Source: UBA2210 sp036825195
GTDB taxonomy: Bacteria; Desulfobacterota; Syntrophia; Syntrophales; UBA2210
DNA: 64,000 nucleotides
Assembly (NCBI GenBank): GCA_036825195.1
Contig: DAISYQ010000006.1
Span: 1-64,000, forward strand
Reading direction: 5' to 3'
A program made the translations under genes and the position numbers. Positions 58,359-64,000 of the stretch are shown piece after piece. The notes beneath the pieces were generated by a model. The model was not told the origin of the DNA, searched no databases, and worked only from the letters and a program-made list of their open reading frames with translations. The first letter of the stretch is position 1. Every line of letters starts with the position of its first letter.

Positions 58359-58811
58359 CTATTTTATAATGGTGGATTCCCAGAAGGGGACCTTATCAAA
58401 AAAAGAATATTTACGAAGATCGTTTCTGGTTTTCACGCTATCTGGTAGTTGGTAGATCTCCCGTGCCTGTATCGTTCCATCGGGGAGTTCAAATCCTCGT
58501 ATGAAAATTTTCTGTCCTCTCTTGAGAAAAGCCAGAGTAATATCGCTCCCGCTGGAGCTTTTTACCATGGTTCTGAATTGTTTGTTCCCTTTTCTGAAGT
58601 CAACCAGTTCAATGGTTTTTTCGCCCGCTATCAGGTATTTGTTTTGTGGGTGTACCTTCATGACCGTTGTCTGGAGCGTAAAAAAGTCGAGATCTGCCGA
58701 CTCGTTTATCGTACCGTTGTTGCCTGCCTGTATGGCCTGGGCAAGGGCAAGACAGACAAATAGTACGACACAAAGGCCAATAAATTTTATTCCGTTCCTT
58801 CTGGAATGCAT
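58359..58811 (-). CDS. Secreted protein next to pilY1
   Basis: 150 aa. A signal peptide (about 1-29, ending AIQAGN) precedes a small beta-rich domain with KYLIAGEKTIELVDFRKGNKQFRTMV and RGQKIFIRGFELPDGTIQAREIYQLP, suggesting an OB-like fold. AAGGAGG precedes the ATG. It lies 52 bases after pilY1 on the same strand, and such proteins recur after pilY1 in Desulfobacterota, so a pilus-assembly or surface role is plausible but inferred. Confidence 0.75.
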   Translation of the reverse strand: MHSRRNGIKFIGLCVVLFVCLALAQAIQAGNNGTINESADLDFFTLQTTVMKVHPQNKYLIAGEKTIELVDFRKGNKQFRTMVKSSSGSDITLAFLKRGQKIFIRGFELPDGTIQAREIYQLPDSVKTRNDLRKYSFFDKVPFWESTIIK

Positions 58812-58863
58812 GATGCCTCCTTATGCATATGGGTCCATATAGAATATATTTCCGTGAAAGCGG

Positions 58864-61833
58864 TTACTCATGAAGTTCCCGCCAGTAAAACACGTTAATA
58901 TCCATCGTTGCCACCGGGTCTTCCGGTGCTACTCCACCTTCAATTCCGATATAGATCTTCGGCCCGGTTTCTCGTACGGCAATGATTGGTGCGGTCGGGA
59001 TGGCGGTACCGATTTCCTTAACACGATCCTGTTTTCCGCGCTCTACCACCTCTCCCTCTGCATCGGTTTCGGTAGTACTGTTGTAGTCATGCACGGCCCC
59101 TCCGGTGAGATAATTGACCGCATAGAGACGTGCTACGCCTCTTGCCGTCGGTGCCCCGCACGGATCTTCCGGATCACCAGCACTCGTTTCGGAAGCAGGC
59201 GTGTAGGTCGTAAAATAGACAACACCGGCAAAGACCGTCGGGGATGCCGTCACCTTCTCACCTGTATGCTCCAATCGTATGTACCATCCTTTGGAAGCTT
59301 TAAGGGCCTCGGCGGTTTGTATCTTTTGCTCGTCAGTACCCATCTGTATCAGATCGTCGGTGACATCCACCAGGTCGGATTCCGTTATGGTTGTGAATGT
59401 TCCGCTGTCCTCCCAATTGTTCTTGATTGAATACATCCTGTTTACGACGCCTGTCTCACCGGGATCCGCTCTGTCTCCGGTCCCGAAGAATATGACTTCA
59501 CCGAAAGATTCCTTGACACCATCGGGGGCGTAAAAGATTTTCTTCCTTGTACCGTCCGCTATCGGGGCTGAGAAGAGTTTTCTGCCGGACCACGTGCCGT
59601 CTTTATCATTGTCTTCGAAGGCAAACATGTTGCCTCCGAGGTCTCCGGCATATACGCTGTTGACGATGGCGTCCGAATCGGTGTCGAAGCCTGAGGTAGA
59701 CACGATGCAGTGTGTCATAGAGGCGAAGTTGTTCGCATTAAAGTTCAGGCTGCTGAGTGCGCCGTTGGTAGTCTTTATTGCGAAGACCGAGCGTCCTTCA
59801 TTGTCGGAGGATTCGGGTGTGGATGCATCCTGATTCGTATCATATCCCCCTGTCATCAGGAATACCGTTTCCGATCCGCTCGAGGTTTGGATGGTGCATA
59901 TCTCCGGTTTACACCAGGATTGTCCGAGAGTCTCTGCTCCCAATATGTCCGAGTGTATCGTATACAGATAGGATGGCGAGGTAACGGATGAGACATCAAG
60001 GGCGTAGTAGTTGTTTCCTCCCCGCCGTTCTCCAAAAAACAGAATTTTCTGGCTGGTCCCTTCATGTACCACCGGTGAGCCGTCAACAAAGTAGTCATGA
60101 TCGGCCGTTAAGAGCAACGGCAGACGACCGAGCTGGTTCGGCGGTATGAAAGCCCACCGTTCTCTTCCGTCGCTGTCATCGAAACAGTGCATCATCCCGT
60201 CATTGCTCCCTGCGAATAGGATAGTACTTGTCGAACTGTAATGAATAATCGCTGGCTCTGAATGGAGGATGTCCCCCAGTATCCAGAGGCTGTTGTAGCC
60301 GTATATGTCATTGATCAGGCTTATTCTCTGAGAATCGCTGGTTACTCCTAATGTGGTGTTGGTGATCAGTGCGTTGTCTGCTGAGAATAAGTTGTCCGCA
60401 TGGATAAGGGATGATTGAGTTCCCATGTAGGTGTATATGCTTCTGCTTGCCTGATCGAGCATGACCTCCCCAACGCCGCCGGCGGCCACATTCGGACCAT
60501 CAGGGGTGGGCGACCAGTAGGAAAGGGCATTGTCTTTTATCGTTCCATCGGCCATGGTGGCCAGATTCCCGTTTACGTCTATCAGATTTCCGTTCGAGTC
60601 CAAGCCGTATTTCTTGAGATTTCCCAGCCATGTACCGCTCTGCTGGGGTTTGAAGAATCCCAGATAGATGCGATCTCCCGCATAGGTCCTATTCATCCTG
60701 CTGACCGGGACAACGGGAGAGACAAACATGGCGTTCGCCTCCGATATGTTGGACATGATCGCTTCGAATGCCTCCGATAAACCTGATATGCTGTTGGCCG
60801 TGTAATAATCTCCACCGCCGTTCAATGCGGTGTCCTGAAGCAGTTGCTGATCTGTTTTGAAGCCTATGGTGTAGGTGGTGATATTCTGTTTCTCAAAAGA
60901 GGTTCCTGTTCCGAGTGTGGGATTGCAGTCGTTTTCGTAGAGGTATTTTGCCACATCATCCAGATAATCCGTTCCATAACTTTCGTACCAGCCTGGATCA
61001 CTGCCGTCCCCGTCATAGTCACCGATGGTATCTCCGTTGATATAGGTTCCCGATGTGAGCTTTGTGTTGTTGTCCATGGTCGGGGCGCCATCCGTCATGA
61101 GAATGATGTAGTTCTTCTGGCACCGTTCCTCCATGGGTGACGTGTATGTAGTGCTGCCGTTGAACCAGCTTTGTTTGCCGGCGAAGTAAAGTCCTGCTTC
61201 TGCCAGGGTCTCTGCAAGAGGTGTCCAGGTAGTGGCGCTGAGGGCGTTGATCGTATTTATCAGGGTGGTCTTATCGGTGCCGCATCCGCTGACGATGTGC
61301 CCTCCTTCAGATTCATTGAAGATCATAAGACCGAATCTCACATTATCTGTAATGGTTATGAGATTGGTAATAACTTCTTTGGCCACGGATATTCTCGATC
61401 TTGCATCTCCGACACCGGATTCGTCATAATTCATGTAATTTCCCAGGCGAAGTGTTTTCTGACTTCCACCGCAGGTGTAACTCCCCGAGTATATCCGTGC
61501 CCTGGTGGCGTAGCCCTTTGTGAGGAGTTCCTGTTTTACTGACTCACAATTCAGGCTATTGACATCATTGGCAAACCATACCCAGGACCCTCTGCTTTTT
61601 TGATAGACCGTATTGGTTGAGTAGGGACCGGAGTATGTTGTTGCCGGATCGTAATATTCGCCACCGATGTCAACAGTGCCCATACTCCCAGAGTTATCAA
61701 ATATTATTAAAATATTAGGCTGGAGCGAGATGGTTACTGTACCATAAATCTCCGTGTCATCCGCTATGAGTATTCTCGGCACAGCAAGCAGAATGACGGC
61801 CATTATGATTGTTATAAGCCAGGCCCGTTTCAT
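58864..61833 (-). CDS. pilY1: PilY1-like type IV pilus tip/adhesin protein
   Basis: 989 aa. A signal peptide (about 1-24) is followed by a von Willebrand A-type domain with the MIDAS motif IIFDNSGSMG (about 44-53) and IILMTDGAPTMD. The C-terminal half is the PilY1 propeller: ILFAGSNDGMMHCFDDSDGRERWAFIPPN, FFGERRGGNNYYALDVS, and YAGDLGGNMFAFEDNDKDGTW with a calcium-like loop. PilY1 proteins sit at the pilus tip and control extension and adhesion. It follows the minor-pilin genes in one unit. Confidence 0.94.
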   Translation of the reverse strand: MKRAWLITIIMAVILLAVPRILIADDTEIYGTVTISLQPNILIIFDNSGSMGTVDIGGEYYDPATTYSGPYSTNTVYQKSRGSWVWFANDVNSLNCESVKQELLTKGYATRARIYSGSYTCGGSQKTLRLGNYMNYDESGVGDARSRISVAKEVITNLITITDNVRFGLMIFNESEGGHIVSGCGTDKTTLINTINALSATTWTPLAETLAEAGLYFAGKQSWFNGSTTYTSPMEERCQKNYIILMTDGAPTMDNNTKLTSGTYINGDTIGDYDGDGSDPGWYESYGTDYLDDVAKYLYENDCNPTLGTGTSFEKQNITTYTIGFKTDQQLLQDTALNGGGDYYTANSISGLSEAFEAIMSNISEANAMFVSPVVPVSRMNRTYAGDRIYLGFFKPQQSGTWLGNLKKYGLDSNGNLIDVNGNLATMADGTIKDNALSYWSPTPDGPNVAAGGVGEVMLDQASRSIYTYMGTQSSLIHADNLFSADNALITNTTLGVTSDSQRISLINDIYGYNSLWILGDILHSEPAIIHYSSTSTILFAGSNDGMMHCFDDSDGRERWAFIPPNQLGRLPLLLTADHDYFVDGSPVVHEGTSQKILFFGERRGGNNYYALDVSSVTSPSYLYTIHSDILGAETLGQSWCKPEICTIQTSSGSETVFLMTGGYDTNQDASTPESSDNEGRSVFAIKTTNGALSSLNFNANNFASMTHCIVSTSGFDTDSDAIVNSVYAGDLGGNMFAFEDNDKDGTWSGRKLFSAPIADGTRKKIFYAPDGVKESFGEVIFFGTGDRADPGETGVVNRMYSIKNNWEDSGTFTTITESDLVDVTDDLIQMGTDEQKIQTAEALKASKGWYIRLEHTGEKVTASPTVFAGVVYFTTYTPASETSAGDPEDPCGAPTARGVARLYAVNYLTGGAVHDYNSTTETDAEGEVVERGKQDRVKEIGTAIPTAPIIAVRETGPKIYIGIEGGVAPEDPVATMDINVFYWRELHE

Positions 61834-61861
61834 GGCATATTCTCCCCTTTACGTTCTTGTA

Positions 61862-62398
61862 TTACTGACTCTTGTTAAATACCTTCCATACCCCCGTCTG
61901 TATCCGGATATTGCCGCTCCCGGAGGTCGTTGTAATACCGTACCTGTGCACCTCAAAATGTTTCATGCTGTATCCAGATCCGCTCGGAGGTGAGTCTCTG
62001 TGAAGTCGTGCCGGAAGCGTATTCGCCCCGGTGCTCAATCCCGTAATAGGCGTGTTCGTACTTTCTATACAGCGGATTTCCGCTGTCGTGTCATTGAGGA
62101 CGCTGGTGTACGATGCAACGGTTTCTCCGGCTGTCAGAAAGGTAGTGGTCAACCATAGACTGGGATTCTCCATCGTATTTATCAGGACACCCTCGTTGTT
62201 GTAAAAGGTGCCTGTATACTGATTTTCATTACCGGCGATCTGCATCTCGATTGTCGAAGTTGTAGTTGCCGCGATGCCTATGATAGTCATGACAGCGAGT
62301 ATCAACACCGCGGCGACAAGGGCAAACCCCTTTTCGTTGTTTATACTGTTTTTGTTGTCTGTTGCCATGATGTATCTCTTTCTCATATTCATAATCAT
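61862..62398 (-). CDS. PilX-like minor pilin
   Basis: 178 aa (168 if translation starts at 62368). A prepilin-like N-terminus NNEKGFALVAAVLILAVMTIIGIAATTTSTIEMQIAGNE has the G-F cleavage site and the long hydrophobic helix. The usual Glu at position 5 is replaced (FALVA). PilX/PilV-type proteins of the pilus tip complex often depart from this consensus. The first possible ATG overlaps the pilW stop (ATGA), suggesting coupling. Confidence 0.85.
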   Translation of the reverse strand: MIMNMRKRYIMATDNKNSINNEKGFALVAAVLILAVMTIIGIAATTTSTIEMQIAGNENQYTGTFYNNEGVLINTMENPSLWLTTTFLTAGETVASYTSVLNDTTAEIRCIESTNTPITGLSTGANTLPARLHRDSPPSGSGYSMKHFEVHRYGITTTSGSGNIRIQTGVWKVFNKSQ

Positions 62399-63006
62399 TG
62401 ATTCCTGCAGATAACCCTTGAGTTCAGTGTCCGAGAGAACGTTTGTCCAAGGGAATCTGTTCCGTCACATGTCATTGAAATAACGATAGTCTTTATGGAT
62501 GCAAGATCTGCCGTAACTACCGGCGAGGCGATGGTGTTACCGTTTGTGTCCAGATATACCAACGACAGAGCGCTTACATCACTAATAAGGGTTTGCCAGC
62601 TTTCGCTTGCAGTTCCTTCATAGAGACATCGCCTGAGCCTGTCATTGGCCGCATCGTACTCATAGGTTATGCGCTCCTCGTTTTGCGGATTATCGATGAT
62701 ACCGTTCATGTCTGTGTCGTACGTGATCCGTATCTTTGTGGCGGTAGCTTCTTCAATGCCCGGTACTTCGGTTTCGAGAGGGTCCAACCCCGCCATGCGT
62801 ATATCTCTGACCATAAAATCAGTCCCTATGCGCACTCCCTGTTGCGCTTCCGCGACATGATCCTGGGTCTGATACGATCTGTTGGAGGCGATGAATATCC
62901 CATAGATTGCTCCTACGGCGATGCCCATTACGGAAATTGCTACCAGGATCTCAACCAGTGTAAAACCGCAGGTCCGTATATTGGCTGATGGGCGTGTCCG
63001 GTACAT
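62395..63006 (-). CDS. PilW-like minor pilin
   Basis: 203 aa from ATG at 63006 with GGAGG in front. The class III-like leader ends in CGFTLVEILVAISVMGIAVGAIYGIF, with Glu5 present. RSYQTQDHVAEAQQGVRIGTDFMVRDIRMAGLDPL is the PilW signature. The start overlaps the pilV stop (TGATG), showing coupled translation. Confidence 0.9.
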   Translation of the reverse strand: MYRTRPSANIRTCGFTLVEILVAISVMGIAVGAIYGIFIASNRSYQTQDHVAEAQQGVRIGTDFMVRDIRMAGLDPLETEVPGIEEATATKIRITYDTDMNGIIDNPQNEERITYEYDAANDRLRRCLYEGTASESWQTLISDVSALSLVYLDTNGNTIASPVVTADLASIKTIVISMTCDGTDSLGQTFSRTLNSRVICRNQ

Positions 63007-63413
63007 CAATATCCTCCCCCTCTGCTGATAGTGTTCAGTGATACGCTGTGGGTATTTCCTCCTGTTATCCATGATACCGTCACAGTCACTGTGCGTGAAT
63101 TGGTCCCGGAAGGGCCGATTTGCCAATTCCGGGTATATATCCCATCCTGATCACTGCCACTGGTAGCCAGGCCGGTTATGTCCGCACTGCTTTTCAGCTC
63201 TTCCAGTTTGTCCTGTGCCAGGAATATGGCGTGCGAAATATCATTCCCGGTTTTGTTCCCGTGGATCGCACTGACCTGCATCGAGGCTATGGCCAGAAGT
63301 CCTATGGTGAGTATGAATATGGCTATCAGTACCTCGATGATGGTAAATCCCCCGTCACCGGGCAGTCCTTTCTTGATGTGTCGCGATGTTTTGGCAGTTC
63401 TATTAATCGACAT
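63006..63413 (-). CDS. PilV-like minor pilin
   Basis: 135 aa. GGFTIIEVLIAIFILTIGLLAIASMQVSAI is a canonical prepilin N-terminus with Glu5. FLAQDKLEELKSS is typical of PilV. It overlaps the end of the FimT-like gene by 11 bases and the pilW start by one base. Confidence 0.9.
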   Translation of the reverse strand: MSINRTAKTSRHIKKGLPGDGGFTIIEVLIAIFILTIGLLAIASMQVSAIHGNKTGNDISHAIFLAQDKLEELKSSADITGLATSGSDQDGIYTRNWQIGPSGTNSRTVTVTVSWITGGNTHSVSLNTISRGGGY

Positions 63414-63936
63414 CTATCCAATCTCCACCGTCAGTACTTGTACCGATCTGTATACGGCCAACCATGGACAGGACCACACTTCGGTAATTATTTTTTGTGT
63501 TTTTCATATAAACATGTCCTCCGAATCCGTTGGGGAGTCCCCTCCCATCAAAGCGGAATCGTGGCACACCCCCTGCAAAACTGGCTTCGTACATGGTGAC
63601 ATGGAGGGGAATGTGTACGGTTTTGACGAGTGGCTCTGTTCCATCCTGGATGTTATTTCCGGCAATTCCTCCACCTTCTCCGTTATCCACAAAGGCCTCA
63701 TAGCTGTTGTTCCCGGTGTCGAAGTCCATGACCACTCGCGCATTTTCACGGATAGCTCTCAACTTTGACAGTTCCATGTCGGATTTAAGGTTTCTGATTG
63801 CTGATTTCAGGTTTGCGTCTACTGAGTACTGCTGAAGAGCAGGCGTGGCTATGCCGACCACAATTCCTATGACCATGAATACTATCATGAGCTCTATCAA
63901 CGTAAAGCCGGCTTTTTTATGTCTGACAGTCATCAT
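63403..63936 (-). CDS. FimT/GspH-like minor pilin
   Basis: 177 aa. AGFTLIELMIVFMVIGIVVGIATPALQQYS is the prepilin motif with Glu5. The GspH/FimT-type domain follows: LKSDMELSKLRAIRENARVVMDF and FRFDGRGLPNGFGGHVYM. First visible gene of the pilus unit; a further gene may precede it at the right edge. Confidence 0.9.
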   Translation of the reverse strand: MMTVRHKKAGFTLIELMIVFMVIGIVVGIATPALQQYSVDANLKSAIRNLKSDMELSKLRAIRENARVVMDFDTGNNSYEAFVDNGEGGGIAGNNIQDGTEPLVKTVHIPLHVTMYEASFAGGVPRFRFDGRGLPNGFGGHVYMKNTKNNYRSVVLSMVGRIQIGTSTDGGDWIDVD

Positions 63937-64000
63937 TTCAGTCTACCTGTAAAATACGAGGTTCATAACCATATTGCCCCAAAATATATAGGCGAGGGCG

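Noticed and set aside
63938..64000. Possible C-terminal end of a further minus-strand gene at the right edge
   Set aside because: Two frames remain open to the edge (ending ...PRILQVD or ...MNLVFYR); about 20 codons are too few to choose or to name a product.
1..64000. tRNA, rRNA, CRISPR array, insertion sequence, prophage or attachment site
   Set aside because: Looked for T-loop-like GGTTCGA blocks, regularly spaced repeats and transposase or integrase motifs; the few GTTCAAATCC- or GGTTCGA-like strings found lie inside or beside coding genes and lack a cloverleaf context.

Overview
The window looks like a chromosome segment of a strictly anaerobic, respiratory Gram-negative bacterium, most likely a sulfate-reducing or syntrophic member of the Desulfobacterota (former Deltaproteobacteria). 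The evidence is indirect but consistent: superoxide reductase, two rubrerythrins, a flavodiiron protein and high-molecular-weight rubredoxin in one gene cluster; hydroxylamine reductase next to an HcpR-like regulator; 2-oxoacid:ferredoxin oxidoreductase; LL-diaminopimelate aminotransferase; a dihaem cytochrome; minor pilins with PilY1; and a PEP-CTERM protein. I see no rRNA or tRNA gene, insertion sequence, prophage or CRISPR array.

Layout. 1-1640: pstS and the start of pstC behind a good PhoB box (minus strand). 1711-9022: threonine aldolase (plus), then on the minus strand dapL with a FabK/nitronate-monooxygenase-like flavoenzyme, a cyclophilin, an orphan FdnH/FdnI-like electron-transfer pair, an unknown membrane protein and a TIGR02757 protein. 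9046-12833: a DUF169 protein and a sulfur-handling operon (TusA, DsrE-like, IscS-like, IscU-DUF59). The IscS homologue has lost its PLP lysine and other PLP contacts but keeps its mobile-loop cysteine. 12951-15557: two-subunit 2-oxoacid:ferredoxin oxidoreductase. 15642-23080: YeeE/YedE sulfur transporter halves, a secreted superoxide-reductase-like protein, and an eight-gene oxygen/peroxide defence cluster read from a promoter with a perfect 24-bp palindrome between -35 and -10. 23569-28846: a catabolic module of tripartite carboxylate transporter (TctABC), enolase-superfamily dehydratase and tartrate-dehydrogenase-like enzyme.

29186-32560: ferredoxin-nitroreductase, transglutaminase-like protein, FAD oxidoreductase and a small membrane protein. 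32561-37250 is accessory in character, with AT-rich stretches. It holds a cysteine-rich exported protein, a secreted acidic-tailed protein, a dihaem cytochrome, a PEP-CTERM protein, and two look-alike short transcription units. Each of these units has a promoter, a leader, a Shine-Dalgarno sequence, a two-codon ORF (ATG-NNN-TGA) and an intrinsic terminator. 37253-42716: DUF362 ferredoxin, a monooxygenase-like protein, YgbA_NO protein, and a nitrosative-stress set (4Fe-4S protein, hcp, hcpR). 42774-48368: an envelope operon of LolA-like protein, two LolCE-type permeases, a LolD-type ATPase and an outer-membrane barrel. 48423-58275: cfa, then the translation block rsmI-yraN-rnhB-rplS-SPOUT methyltransferase-trmD-rimM-khpA-rpsP-ffh, a SPOR protein, argS and an unlisted 56-aa cysteine protein. 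58359-63936: a type IV pilus assembly set (PilY1, PilX-, PilW-, PilV- and FimT-like proteins) running off the right edge.

Most of the window is ordinary core metabolism. The best candidates for new biology are the lysine-less IscS operon, the paired two-codon-ORF units, the operator of the oxygen-defence cluster, the Lol-like ABC/barrel operon and several small cysteine proteins. All functions are read from sequence by eye; no database search was run.
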